Shown: positions 1 through 8,794 of the stretch, piece by piece
How the letters are laid out: every line of letters starts with the position of its first letter
How positions within the stretch are numbered: position 1 is the stretch's first letter
Assembly: GCA_002384935.1 (NCBI GenBank)
Contig: DGCD01000017.1
Coordinates: 215,630 to 279,629 of the forward strand
Length of the DNA: 64,000 bases
Direction of reading: 5' to 3'
Origin: Pusillimonas sp. UBA3987
GTDB lineage: Bacteria; Pseudomonadota; Gammaproteobacteria; Burkholderiales; Burkholderiaceae_B
Translations under genes and position numbers: made by a program
The notes under the pieces: generated by a model
The model's database searches: none
Seen by the model: the letters and a program-made list of their open reading frames with translations, nothing else
What the model was told of the DNA's origin: nothing

Positions 1-293
1 CGCTCTTTACCCACTGCCCGAACCTTGATCAGCATCAATTCGCGACGAATATGCGGACCCTCGGAAAGGTCGACCACTTTTACCACGTCGATAAGACGAT
101 TCAAATGCTTGGTAATTTGCTCGATGACTTCATCGGAACCCGTCGTCACGATGGTCATGCGTGACAGCGTTGTATCTTCGGTTGGCGCCACAGTTAACGT
201 TTCAATGTTATAGGCGCGCGCCGAAAAAAGCCCCACGACACGAGACAGTGCACCGGGTTCGTTTTCAATAAGGATGGAAATGACATGTTTCAT
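1..293 (-). CDS. ilvN: Acetolactate synthase small (regulatory) subunit, partial at left edge
   Basis: Reading leftwards from an ATG at 293 the product begins MKHVISILIENEPGALSRVV, the typical N-terminal ACT domain of the IlvN/IlvH regulatory subunit. This subunit binds valine and tunes acetolactate synthase in branched-chain amino acid synthesis. Only about 97 residues are in the window; the C-terminal part lies beyond base 1. The gene starts 10 bases after the stop of the catalytic subunit gene, so the two form one operon. Confidence 0.93.
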   Translation of the reverse strand, partial: MKHVISILIENEPGALSRVVGLFSARAYNIETLTVAPTEDTTLSRMTIVTTGSDEVIEQITKHLNRLIDVVKVVDLSEGPHIRRELMLIKVRAVGKE

Positions 294-303
294 AAGTCTG
301 CCC

Positions 304-2028
304 TTATAACTCTTCTGAACCCAGCAACATTTCCGTCAGGCCGCGACCCGCTTTCACCATCGGCCAAACGTTCTCGGTTTGATCGGTAATGAAATCCAGG
401 AATACCAGACGATCTTTATGTTTGCCGAATGCTTCGCGCAACGCCGGTTCGACGTCGGCCGGTTTATCGATAAGCAGACCTACGTGGCCGTAACTTTCCA
501 CCAATTTGACAAAGTCAGGCAAAGCGTCGACATACGACTCGGAATAGCGCGAGCCGTAATCGATTTGCTGCCACTGCCGAACCATGCCCAGATACCGATT
601 ATTCAGGCACAGGATTTTAGGCGACAAATGATATTGCTTGCAGGTCGACAGCTCCTGGATATTCATCTGAATTGAGCCCTCGCCTGTAATCACGGCAACA
701 TCGCGCCCCGGGTTCGCCATTTGCGCCCCCATGGCATAAGGCAGGCCAACACCCATGGTTCCCAGACCACCGGAATTGACCCACTGGCGCGGCTCTTTGA
801 AACCGTAGTACTGCGCCGCCCACATCTGATGCTGGCCGACGTCAGAGGTCACGATGGCATTGCCACCGGTAATTTCCCAAAGCTTTTCAACAACAAACTG
901 AGGCTTGATCACTTCATCGGAAGGCTTGTAACGCAAGCATTCTTTCGCGCGCCAGGTATTAACTTGCTTCCACCAGGGGTCAAGACGGGCTGAGTCGGTG
1001 CGGTCTTCCGCAACCGCCATCTGCGAATACAAACCGATGAATTCCTGCAACACGTCTTTGACGCTGCCGACAATAGGCACGTCGACCTTCACGCGCTTGG
1101 AAATCGTAGACGGATCGATATCGATGTGAATGATTTTGCGCTGGTTCTGTGCAAAGTGTTTCGGGTTACCAATAACACGGTCGTCGAAACGCGCGCCGAC
1201 CGCCAGCAGTACATCGCAGTTCTGCATGGCCATATTGGCCTCGTACGTACCATGCATGCCAGGCATGCCCACGAAATGAGGATCGGTGGAAGCCAATGCC
1301 CCCAAACCCATTAGGGTGTTTGTACATGGCGCGCCGATCAGCTCAACCAATTGCCGAAGTTCGTCGGCTGCATCGGCCAACACGACACCCCCGCCTGAAT
1401 AGATCATCGGGCGCTCGGCCGCCAACAGCATTTGCGCCGCTTTTTTAATCTGGCCCTGATGCCCTTTCACTACCGGCATATAAGAGCGCATTGATACCTC
1501 ACCCTTCTGGGCGGTGTATTTGCAAGTGGCAATCGTAATATCTTTGGGAATATCGACCAGCACCGGACCGGGTCGACCCGTTTTGGCAATATAAAACGCC
1601 TTGCGCATGGTTTCGGCAAGGTCTTTGACATCGCGCACCAGAAAATTGTGCTTGACGCACGGGCGTGTAATGCCGACTGCATCACACTCCTGGAATGCGT
1701 CTTCACCGATCACCGCTGTTGGGACCTGACCGCTGATGACGACCATGGGAATGGAGTCCATGTAGGCGGTGGCAATCCCCGTAACGGCATTGGTCAGGCC
1801 CGGCCCACTGGTAACCAGCGCCACGCCAATTTTATTGGACGAACGGGAATAGGCATCGGCAGCATGAATCGCCGCCTGTTCGTGACGAACAAGAATATGC
1901 TTGAAGCTGTCTTGCTTGTAGATTGCGTCGTAGATGTAAAGTACTGCACCACCGGGATAACCGAATATGTGATCCACACCCTGTTCGGCCAGGCAGCGCA
2001 CTAAGATATCGGCGCCATTGAGTTCCAT
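304..2028 (-). CDS. ilvB: Acetolactate synthase, catalytic large subunit
   Basis: The 574-residue product is a thiamine diphosphate enzyme that condenses two pyruvates (or pyruvate and 2-oxobutyrate) in the first common step of Val/Leu/Ile synthesis. The catalytic glutamate is in RHEQAA (E50). The C-terminal cofactor motif starts GEGS at 449 and ends NN at 476-477; the family usually has GDG, so a conservative D-to-E change is present. Length is normal for the family. The ATG at 2028 has AAAGGAA upstream. The gene could equally be called ilvI. Confidence 0.96.
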   Translation of the reverse strand: MELNGADILVRCLAEQGVDHIFGYPGGAVLYIYDAIYKQDSFKHILVRHEQAAIHAADAYSRSSNKIGVALVTSGPGLTNAVTGIATAYMDSIPMVVISGQVPTAVIGEDAFQECDAVGITRPCVKHNFLVRDVKDLAETMRKAFYIAKTGRPGPVLVDIPKDITIATCKYTAQKGEVSMRSYMPVVKGHQGQIKKAAQMLLAAERPMIYSGGGVVLADAADELRQLVELIGAPCTNTLMGLGALASTDPHFVGMPGMHGTYEANMAMQNCDVLLAVGARFDDRVIGNPKHFAQNQRKIIHIDIDPSTISKRVKVDVPIVGSVKDVLQEFIGLYSQMAVAEDRTDSARLDPWWKQVNTWRAKECLRYKPSDEVIKPQFVVEKLWEITGGNAIVTSDVGQHQMWAAQYYGFKEPRQWVNSGGLGTMGVGLPYAMGAQMANPGRDVAVITGEGSIQMNIQELSTCKQYHLSPKILCLNNRYLGMVRQWQQIDYGSRYSESYVDALPDFVKLVESYGHVGLLIDKPADVEPALREAFGKHKDRLVFLDFITDQTENVWPMVKAGRGLTEMLLGSEEL

Positions 2029-2359
2029 AATAAATTCCTTTCATAACCGGCCCTGACACCCCGACTGGCCTTAAAGGCCCGGGCTGCACCGGCAACGGCA
2101 ACATAGTCTGGCGCTTTGTGACCCACGGAGCCACGCCACCCAGATACCTTGCAGAACCGATACGCACCCATCGACATGCAGTGCACGCATTCACCATGAA
2201 TGCAAGAGGTAGAAACGGAAAGCGCTGGCAACACACGCTTGTGGCGCGGCCAACCGCAAATCGCACGTTAAATGTTCAGGCGCAAGACACCGGGCGGATA
2301 ACCCGGCAAAAGCCATACCTTCACGGCCCGCCCAGGATATGCAGACGAACCAAACGAAT

Positions 2360-2388
2360 ACTTTACCGCGTTGCAGCAACAGAATCAA
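2360..2388 (-). promoter_or_regulatory. Probable sigma-70 promoter of ilvBN
   Basis: Reading the minus strand, TTGATT (2388-2383) is followed after 17 bases by TAAAGT (2365-2360). It lies about 330 bases upstream of the ilvB start, which implies a long untranslated leader. Confidence 0.45.
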
Positions 2389-2444
2389 ATGGAAACGCTT
2401 GATTTTCCAGATTAAATCAGGCTACGTCGCACATTTCACACATT

Positions 2445-2466
2445 AAGCCTCTATACTTAGAGGCTT
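2445..2466. promoter_or_regulatory. Perfect inverted repeat (operator or hairpin) upstream of the FUSC gene
   Basis: AAGCCTCTA (2445-2453) and TAGAGGCTT (2458-2466) are perfect complements separated by TACT. The site sits 46 bases before the start of the plus-strand FUSC gene. It has no U-run on either strand, so an operator is more likely than a terminator. Confidence 0.45.
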
Positions 2467-2512
2467 CCAGCTGGCCGCGCGCCTGCAGAACAACGCAGTC
2501 AAAGCAATAAAT

Positions 2513-4777
2513 ATGGCTTCCACCCTACCCCAACTGCAACGTTTTTTTTACAGCCACTACTTCCTTGGTGGTCTGCGCCAGGCAACCGGTGTCATTATCC
2601 CGGCCTTGTTTCTGAGTCTCTTTTTTCAACAGTACGGCATGGCAATGGTGGCCGCGATCGGTGCCGCCTGTGTTGCCGTCATCGACCAGCCGGGAAGCCC
2701 CCGCCGCTACAGCTTCAACAACATGATCGGTGCCGTCCTGCTGGGTACGCTAACCACCGCCGTTACCGGTTTAAGCACAACGCATCCGATGTTGCTCTGG
2801 TTTGTGATTCCGTCATTGTGTTTCATTTTTTCCATGTTCACTGTATATGGTCGCCAGGGCGGCCTGATGGGGTTCGCCTGCCTGTTCATCATGACACTGA
2901 CCATGCGTCACCCCCTGGAAACACATGAAGTCCTGATCCATACGTTAAGTTCGTTCGGTGGCGGCCTCTTTTACTTTGCCTTCAGTTCTGTTGTTCATCG
3001 CATCTTCTGGCATCGCGAAGAGCGACAAGCGCTATCCGTTGCCCTGTTTTCCACCGCCGACTACATTGAGGCGCGATCACGCCTTTACGATGTGAACCAC
3101 GATCTGGAAGAAAGCTACCGCCAACTGATGCGCACGCAATCGGTCATGACCGATACACAGCAGGCAGCCCGCAACACCGTTTTACGCGAGCTTCCCACGG
3201 GCCAATCGCGTTCCGACCAACAGCGATATACCGCCCTGAATATCTTCATTGATATGGTGGCATTGCTGGACACGCTGGTTGCCACGCAAACCGATTACGC
3301 CACTCTGCAACGCACCCTGGCCAGCAGCGATGTTCTGATTTTCGCGCGCGATGCCTTGCGTAAACTGGCAAACAACACCCGCCAGATTGCGCTGGATGTC
3401 GCCCGCCACACGCCGGTCACCGAACGCAACAGCGTGAAAGCGGAAATCCGGGCAATCGAATACGAGCTGGAGCTCTGCCGCCAGAATGGTTTTGCGCAGA
3501 ATAACGCCGAAGTTTATACCCTGCTCGTTCAGGTTCTGCGTCGTTTGCGCAATGCGTCACGCATTGTGGAGCGCATGACCGAACACACACATGCGCGGCG
3601 CGCGTCCTCCCTGGTCGACAGCCGCCTTGACAAGACACTGGGCCGCTTTCTGACGCACAACGAATTACGCCTGGGCATGATCACCAGCAACCTGCGGCTG
3701 GACTCCCCAAGCTTTCGCTACGCTATCCGCGTTACCATTGCCGCAATCATCGCATTGGCGATTGACCACGGCTTGACCCTGATGCTTCAAATGTCCGGCA
3801 GCGACCCCGGTTTCACGATTCACGGGTACTGGATTATCTTAACGACAATTATTGTGCTCAAGCCCGGTTATGCCCTTACACGGCAACGAAACCTGCTTCG
3901 TTTGCTGGGCACATTCATTGGCTGTCTGCTGGCATTGATCATTCTGAACCTCAACCCGCATGTCGACATTTATTTCTTCATTCTGGCCGTTGCGTGCGTA
4001 CTGGGGTACAGCATGCTGCAACTGAACTTCATGGCCTCGGCCACCTTCAACACCCTATGTATTCTGCTGGCATTCAACCTGACCGCGCCCGCCTCAACCT
4101 TCCTTATCGGCGAACGTTTGGTGGATACGGTAATCGGCAGCTTGGTGGCGCTGGGGTGCAGCTACATATTGCCCTGGTGGGAGCACAACTTCATGGGGTC
4201 GCTGGCCAAAGCGGCACGCACGGCAAACCAGCGCTTCTACCGCAATGGTCTTCAATACGCCGAATTAAGTCGCCGGCTTTTAAATGCGGAAAATCAAACG
4301 GACAGCACAGTTGCGGCAAAAACCGCAGATACCACGGCGCTCACACAACAAGTTCATGAAGCCGACGTCAACTGGCGCCTTGCGCGCAAGAATGCGTACA
4401 TTGCGATTGGCAACCTGACATCGGCATTTTATCGAATGATGGCGGAACCAACGCGGTGTCAAAAAAATGTGCCACAGGTCAATCACCTGCTGATCCAGAA
4501 TCACTTGCTGGCATCGCAAATCAGCGCCGCAATACCGTTATTGGCGCAGCTGCCCGCAGTGCCCACAGGCATCCAGCAATCGCTCGATGCCATTGAGGCT
4601 TTATTGGAAGATCGCAACGCCCCGATCCCGGTCAGCATTGAAACTGAGGGAGACCTGGCGGCATTGGCCTACCCGATTCGGCAAATGAGCCGTGCCGCGC
4701 AATTGATCCACCAGGAAATGCAGGTTTTTGAAAAGCCAAAAAGCGGGCCAACAACGCCACTGGCCCAGCCAGCCTGA
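2513..4777 (+). CDS. FUSC family (YccS/YhfK-like) inner-membrane protein
   Basis: The 754-residue product has the layout of the fusaric-acid-resistance-like (FUSC) family. There is an N-terminal hydrophobic block (about residues 20-160), a cytoplasmic helical region rich in charged residues (about 165-400), a second hydrophobic block (about 405-560) and a cytoplasmic tail. Members such as AaeB and YccS are thought to export aromatic acids or other toxic compounds, but the substrate here cannot be read from sequence. The start lacks a clear Shine-Dalgarno sequence. It is monocistronic and convergent with the MFS gene that follows. Confidence 0.8.
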   Translation: MASTLPQLQRFFYSHYFLGGLRQATGVIIPALFLSLFFQQYGMAMVAAIGAACVAVIDQPGSPRRYSFNNMIGAVLLGTLTTAVTGLSTTHPMLLWFVIPSLCFIFSMFTVYGRQGGLMGFACLFIMTLTMRHPLETHEVLIHTLSSFGGGLFYFAFSSVVHRIFWHREERQALSVALFSTADYIEARSRLYDVNHDLEESYRQLMRTQSVMTDTQQAARNTVLRELPTGQSRSDQQRYTALNIFIDMVALLDTLVATQTDYATLQRTLASSDVLIFARDALRKLANNTRQIALDVARHTPVTERNSVKAEIRAIEYELELCRQNGFAQNNAEVYTLLVQVLRRLRNASRIVERMTEHTHARRASSLVDSRLDKTLGRFLTHNELRLGMITSNLRLDSPSFRYAIRVTIAAIIALAIDHGLTLMLQMSGSDPGFTIHGYWIILTTIIVLKPGYALTRQRNLLRLLGTFIGCLLALIILNLNPHVDIYFFILAVACVLGYSMLQLNFMASATFNTLCILLAFNLTAPASTFLIGERLVDTVIGSLVALGCSYILPWWEHNFMGSLAKAARTANQRFYRNGLQYAELSRRLLNAENQTDSTVAAKTADTTALTQQVHEADVNWRLARKNAYIAIGNLTSAFYRMMAEPTRCQKNVPQVNHLLIQNHLLASQISAAIPLLAQLPAVPTGIQQSLDAIEALLEDRNAPIPVSIETEGDLAALAYPIRQMSRAAQLIHQEMQVFEKPKSGPTTPLAQPA

Positions 4778-4819
4778 TCACCTCTCGCACTGTCGGCCGG
4801 CCCAGGCACAACGGTAATC

Positions 4820-6067
4820 TCATGCCTGCCGCGCATGGGGATCATCGAGCGGCCTGGGTGCCTTACTGGCAAAGAACCACACCGCAGTCAGCGCCTGCAA
4901 CCCGAGCAACAGATACCATGCCGTCATGTGTGCGATTGCGGGATATACACCTGTCGCAACAGGCTCCCACAACTCCACAACCCAGCCAATGACATTCTGG
5001 AAGAAGAAAATGAGGAAGAACACCAGCATGTTGAATGTGGTGCCCACACGACCCAGCATGTAGCGAGGGAAAGTCTCGACCAGTACGGCATAGATCAGAA
5101 TATTGGTGCCGCCCAGAAAGCCGTAGGAGGCCCACAAAACCACACGCGGCACAGGCGCATCCAGCAAAATCATCAGTTGAACCAGCATGAAGCAGCCCGA
5201 GAACACGCCCACCAGATGGTACAGGCTGATACCCATTTTCTCGATGCGACGCGCCGCAATTCCCGACACGATACTGCCGATCACCGCAGCAAAACCGAGC
5301 ATGGAAACCAGGCCGTCAACCGTCGAGAGCGGCAAGGCTTTAACATCAAGCAGATAGGGCTTCATCCATAACGACTGAACGCCATAAAACACACCGCTGG
5401 CTGTTGAAGGGAATAAAACAATCTGCCAGAAAAGCGACGTTTTCGCCAGTTCCCAGGTTCCCAGAAACTGTGAAACCAGACCAGGCCGGGCTTTTCCTGG
5501 AACACGCCCGGGCCCGACGTCGCTGGAACAAAAATACAATAAGCCGGCTACAACCACCGTTAAAAGCGCGACCAGATAACTGGTGACCTGCCAGGAAATG
5601 ACACCCAGAAGCAGTGCAAGCGGCGTTCCCACCACGGCACCACCCAGCCCTCCGATTGCCACCAATGCCCCGTTAACCATGGGCAAACGATGGGTAGGAA
5701 AAGTAAATGCCATGGCCTGGAAGGCTGCGCCCAGACAAACAGACACGCCGATGCCAATAAGCAGGCGGCCAGCCATCAGGCCGGACAGCGTGTCGCTTAA
5801 ACCGAACACGATGGCGCCCACGGCGGCCATTAGCATAAACGCGGCGTTAACGCGGCGCGGCCCCCATGTGTCAAGCGCAGCGCCGGCAGGAATCTGCGCC
5901 AGCGCAAAACCCAGGAAGTACAAACTGGTCAGCATGCCAAGGTCGCCCGCCGACAAGCCGACTTCAGCCGTTAAGAACGGCGCAAAGCCAATGTTGATGC
6001 CGCGATAAAGATAAGAAACAAAATACCCAAAAGAAAAAAACAGAAAAACCCGTGTTGCGTTCTGCAT
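4820..6067 (-). CDS. Major facilitator superfamily transporter
   Basis: The 415-residue product carries about 12 hydrophobic segments. The loop after helix 2 holds an MFS motif A-like sequence (DTWGPRRV). The substrate is unknown. An in-frame extension to 6157 exists, but it overlaps yaaA. The ATG at 6067 (MQNATRVF) has AAGGGA just upstream and starts 14 bases after the yaaA stop, so I chose it. It probably forms a two-gene unit with yaaA. Confidence 0.8.
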   Translation of the reverse strand: MQNATRVFLFFSFGYFVSYLYRGINIGFAPFLTAEVGLSAGDLGMLTSLYFLGFALAQIPAGAALDTWGPRRVNAAFMLMAAVGAIVFGLSDTLSGLMAGRLLIGIGVSVCLGAAFQAMAFTFPTHRLPMVNGALVAIGGLGGAVVGTPLALLLGVISWQVTSYLVALLTVVVAGLLYFCSSDVGPGRVPGKARPGLVSQFLGTWELAKTSLFWQIVLFPSTASGVFYGVQSLWMKPYLLDVKALPLSTVDGLVSMLGFAAVIGSIVSGIAARRIEKMGISLYHLVGVFSGCFMLVQLMILLDAPVPRVVLWASYGFLGGTNILIYAVLVETFPRYMLGRVGTTFNMLVFFLIFFFQNVIGWVVELWEPVATGVYPAIAHMTAWYLLLGLQALTAVWFFASKAPRPLDDPHARQA

Positions 6068-6080
6068 GCCGTCCCTTCGA

Positions 6081-6854
6081 TCAAGCCTGTTTACGGCGGA
6101 ACACCAGTTTGGTCTCGGTCGAGGACGCGCTGTCGTAGGCATAGCCTTCAGCAGCAAATTGCGTCAATTTCTTGGAGTCATTTATTTTGTTTTCGACAAC
6201 AAAGCGCGCCATTAAACCGCGCGCCCGCTTGGCATGAAAGCTGATCACTTTCCATGCGCCGTTCTTATAGTCTTGGAACACACATTGAATGATGTCGGCC
6301 GACAACGTCTTTTTATCAACCGCCTTGAAATACTCTTCAGATGCCAGATTCAGAATAACTTTGGATTTGTGGCTTTCAAGTTGCTCATTCAAATATTGCG
6401 CGATGGCACTACCCCAATACGCGTACAGGTTCTTGCCATTCGGATTTTCAAGCCTGGTACCCATTTCAAGACGATAAGGCTGCATGAGGTCAAGCGGACG
6501 TAGCACCCCATACAAACCACTGAGTATCGCCACGTGCTCTTGCGCCCATTTCAATTGCGCGTCGGAAAACGTGGTGGCCTCAAGGCCTTCATAAACGTCG
6601 CCATTGAACGCCAGTACAGCCTGACGCGAATTATCGAGGGAGAATTTCGGCGTCCAGTCTTGATATCGCTCAACATTCAACTCGGCAAGCGCATTGCTCA
6701 GGTTCATTAATTCGCCAACCTCTGCAACCGACTTCTTGCGCAAAATATTGATAAGCGACTTGGCCTGATCAACAAAAAGAGGCTGAGTATGCAGTGACGT
6801 CCGAACGGCCGATTCATAATCCAGTTTCTTCGCTGGCGACAATAAAAGCAACAT
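6081..6854 (-). CDS. yaaA: Peroxide stress protein YaaA (DUF328/UPF0246)
   Basis: The 257-residue product begins MLLLLSPAKKLDYE, the hallmark start of the YaaA family. It also contains the conserved NLASEEYFKAV and HAKRARGLMARF segments. In E. coli YaaA limits free iron and DNA damage during hydrogen peroxide stress. AAAGGAAA precedes the ATG. Length matches the family. Confidence 0.93.
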   Translation of the reverse strand: MLLLLSPAKKLDYESAVRTSLHTQPLFVDQAKSLINILRKKSVAEVGELMNLSNALAELNVERYQDWTPKFSLDNSRQAVLAFNGDVYEGLEATTFSDAQLKWAQEHVAILSGLYGVLRPLDLMQPYRLEMGTRLENPNGKNLYAYWGSAIAQYLNEQLESHKSKVILNLASEEYFKAVDKKTLSADIIQCVFQDYKNGAWKVISFHAKRARGLMARFVVENKINDSKKLTQFAAEGYAYDSASSTETKLVFRRKQA

Positions 6855-6899
6855 TTTCCTTTCCTTTACATCAAACGCTTGAAATCAACAGCAGCCCAT

Positions 6900-7682
6900 C
6901 TACCGTGCCGTCCAACCGCCATCCAGGCTCATGGTTGAACCTGTCATTTGCTGAGCAGCGTCAGAGGCCAGAAATACCGCTGCCCCCCCAATTTGCTCGG
7001 GCATGACAAACTGCAGTGAAGGCTGTTTTTCCTCCAGCAGCAACTTGGCAGCCGCATCGATATCGACACCATGCTTTTGCGCCAACGCCTCGATTTGACG
7101 CTCAACCAGCGGCGTACGCACCCAACCCGGGCAAATGGCGTTGGCGGTAATTCCGCTACCGGCGGTTTCCAGTGCCGTAACCTTGGTTAGCCCGACAACA
7201 CCGTGCTTTGCCGCTACGTAGGCGGCTTTTTGAGCCGACGCAACCAAGCCATGCGCCGAAGCAATATTGATAATCCGCCCCCAACCTTGCTTCTTCATAT
7301 GCGGCAGCGCTGCCGCCGTTGCGTGAAACACCGCCGATAAATTCAATGCAATGACGGCATTCCAGCGGTCCACCGGAAAATCCTCGATGAGATCAGTATG
7401 CTGAATACCTGCATTATTCACCAAAATGTCGATGCTGCCCAGCGCCTGTGCAGATTGTTCTACAAACTGGCGCACCGAATCCGCCTGACTCAGGTCTGCA
7501 TGGATATACTCAACGTTAACCGGATACTCCAAGCGCAAATTGGCTTGCAGCTGCTCAATTTCATTTGGGTTGCCAAATCCGTTCAACACGATATCCGCGC
7601 CATTTGCAGCAAGCTCCCGTGCAATTGCCAGGCCAATGCCGCTGGTTGACCCTGTAACCACCGCTTTTTTTCCTACCAGCAT
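6900..7682 (-). CDS. hbdH: 3-hydroxybutyrate dehydrogenase (short-chain dehydrogenase)
   Basis: The 260-residue product is a classical SDR. It has the nucleotide-binding TGSTSGIG motif at 10-17, NNAG in the core and the catalytic YVAAK (Y-x3-K). The segments INIASAHGLVAS and the CPGWVRTPLVERQI segment are typical of D-3-hydroxybutyrate dehydrogenases, which oxidise 3-hydroxybutyrate to acetoacetate with NAD during PHB breakdown. ATG at 7682 has AAGGGG 5 bases upstream; a TTG directly in front (7685) is a less likely start. Confidence 0.88.
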   Translation of the reverse strand: MLVGKKAVVTGSTSGIGLAIARELAANGADIVLNGFGNPNEIEQLQANLRLEYPVNVEYIHADLSQADSVRQFVEQSAQALGSIDILVNNAGIQHTDLIEDFPVDRWNAVIALNLSAVFHATAAALPHMKKQGWGRIINIASAHGLVASAQKAAYVAAKHGVVGLTKVTALETAGSGITANAICPGWVRTPLVERQIEALAQKHGVDIDAAAKLLLEEKQPSLQFVMPEQIGGAAVFLASDAAQQMTGSTMSLDGGWTAR

Positions 7683-7736
7683 CAATTCCCCTTTCTGTTC
7701 GTTCGCATACCTAACCGGCCCAGACGAGACTTATTC

Positions 7737-7765
7737 TATATAAAAGCCCTCGCTGAAACAGCCAA
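7737..7765 (-). promoter_or_regulatory. Probable promoter of the 3-hydroxybutyrate dehydrogenase gene
   Basis: On the minus strand TTGGCT (7765-7760) is followed after 17 bases by TATATA (7742-7737), about 55 bases upstream of the start codon. This is a good match to a housekeeping promoter. Confidence 0.5.
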
Positions 7766-7830
7766 CGGTTTGTGCAAGGTGTTTGAATTATTGCTAGAAT
7801 AGCAGTCTTGCTGAGAAGTGACCGCAACAC

Positions 7831-7920
7831 GGACAGGTGGCAGAGTGGTCGAATGCGCCGGACTCGAAATCCGGTATACGTTTAGGCGTATCGTGAGTTC
7901 GAATCTCACCCTGTCCGCCA
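7831..7920 (+). tRNA. tRNA-Ser (anticodon CGA)
   Basis: A 90-base class II tRNA with acceptor stem GGACAGG/CCTGTCC and encoded CCA at 7918-7920. The anticodon loop CTCGAAA gives anticodon CGA, reading UCG. It has a long variable arm and the T-loop GTTCGAATC. A -10-like TAGAAT lies at 7795-7800. Confidence 0.97.
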
Positions 7921-7947
7921 GTGAAATCAAGCGGTTACATGAAATTT

Positions 7948-7975
7948 AGCCCTCTGAAAATGAGGGCTATTTTTT
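7948..7975 (+). terminator. Rho-independent terminator after tRNA-Ser
   Basis: AGCCCTC (7948-7954) pairs with GAGGGCT (7962-7968) and is followed by ATTTTTT. It ends the tRNA transcript and lies just outside the 3' end of higA. Confidence 0.85.
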
Positions 7976-7991
7976 CATCAAATACAGATAA

Positions 7992-8303
7992 TTACGCTGT
8001 TACAGCATGAGCTGGCTCGACATCCAATTTTTCCCCTGAATGCTCAGCCTGCCATAAATCATAGGCCACTTGACCGCGCAACCATGTTTCAGCACCGGGG
8101 CCACGACCATTTGATTTACTCAACCAAACCTCAAGCCGTCGCGCAAGGTCAACAGAGATCGCCGCGTGACCATGCAAAACCCGCGACAACGCCACTCGGC
8201 TAACACCCAACTGTCGCGCAGCCTCGGCAACTGAAATCCCTAACGCTGGAAGAACGTCTTCTCGCAACGTTTCTCCTGGATGAGGAGGATTATGCATACG
8301 CAT
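7992..8303 (-). CDS. higA: HigA-type antitoxin (HTH, addiction module)
   Basis: The 103-residue product begins with the HigA signature NPPHPGETLREDVLPALG. It continues with an XRE helix-turn-helix (SVAEAARQLGVSRVALSRVL). In this family the protein neutralises the HigB mRNA interferase and represses its own operon. The ATG at 8303 has AGGAGAA upstream inside the end of higB, so it is coupled to the toxin gene. The gene looks intact, while its partner is not. Confidence 0.92.
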   Translation of the reverse strand: MRMHNPPHPGETLREDVLPALGISVAEAARQLGVSRVALSRVLHGHAAISVDLARRLEVWLSKSNGRGPGAETWLRGQVAYDLWQAEHSGEKLDVEPAHAVTA

Positions 8304-8312
8304 TTCGTTCTC

Positions 8313-8593
8313 CTAATGATAATCCTGATAATCAATCAAAACGGCATCTTGGCCTTCAAACATAAACGTTAAACGCCAATTCCCGTTTACCCATACCGAC
8401 CAATGCCCCTTCAACTTGCTTCCAGCCAGAGGATGCAAATTCCACCCTGGCATATCCATATCATCGGGACTCAACGCATCATTCAACTGTCGCAGCTGAC
8501 GTGCTAGTTTCGGCGCGTGAGCAGGTTGAATGCGTGCTTTTGTCCTGTTTCGAAGAAACGTTGTAAGCCGCGATGCCGAAAGGTTTTGATCAT
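8313..8593 (-). pseudogene. higB: HigB-type toxin gene with a one-base frameshift
   Basis: From ATG 8593 the frame reads MIKTFRHRGLQRFFETG, the standard HigB N-terminus, then runs out of frame and stops at 8504-8506 after 29 residues. A shift of one base at the A4 run (T4 at 8538-8541 on the plus strand) restores the family sequence. From there KARIQPAHAPKLARQL leads to NGNWRLTFMFEGQD and the terminal DYQDYH, stopping at 8313-8315. The span of 281 bases is one short of a multiple of three. This is either a real inactivating deletion or a sequencing error in the run. Confidence 0.88.
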
Positions 8594-8600
8594 ACGCAAC

Positions 8601-8619
8601 TGTATCGTTAAGCTATACA
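8601..8619. promoter_or_regulatory. Possible HigA operator
   Basis: TGTAT (8601-8605) and ATACA (8615-8619) form a 5-base inverted repeat with a 9-base centre, immediately upstream of the higB start. HigA proteins usually bind such palindromes over their own promoter. The short arms make this weak. Confidence 0.25.
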
Positions 8620-8680
8620 CCCAAGCAAGGGCTTACACCACTCCCTATCCCAAAGCCAACATAAACGACATAAAACACAC

Positions 8681-8709
8681 TTGCGCCGGAAACATGACAG
8701 CGATAATAT
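8681..8709 (+). promoter_or_regulatory. Probable promoter of the EF-hand membrane protein gene
   Basis: TTGCGC (8681-8686), a 17-base spacer and TAATAT (8704-8709) match a sigma-70 promoter, about 85 bases before the start codon at 8795. Confidence 0.5.
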
Positions 8710-8794
8710 GAACTTACGATGAATAGTGCCGCGGCGCTGCTTCTGGTTCGGTTTGCTCACAGCGCCACACAGGCTTGCTCTGCAGGAGGTTGCC

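Larger units (their letters stand above)
2029..2512. other. 484-base divergent intergenic region with probable ilv promoter and long leader
   Basis: No gene is convincing here. On the minus strand a good sigma-70 promoter is visible: -35 TTGATT (2383-2388), 17-base spacer, -10 TAAAGT (2360-2365). This would leave a leader of more than 300 bases before ilvB. On the other side, close to the plus-strand gene, lies a perfect inverted repeat (2445-2466). No clear attenuator leader peptide or terminator with a U-run was found in the leader. Confidence 0.5.

Noticed and set aside
2191..2388. Open frame on the minus strand starting MILLLQRGKVFVWF, considered as an ilv leader peptide
   Set aside because: It starts with TTG inside the likely promoter, is 65 codons long, and has no run of Ile/Val/Leu codons next to a terminator.
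6068..6157. N-terminal extension of the MFS transporter
   Set aside because: It would overlap yaaA, is Arg/Pro-rich and precedes a better start with a ribosome site at 6067.
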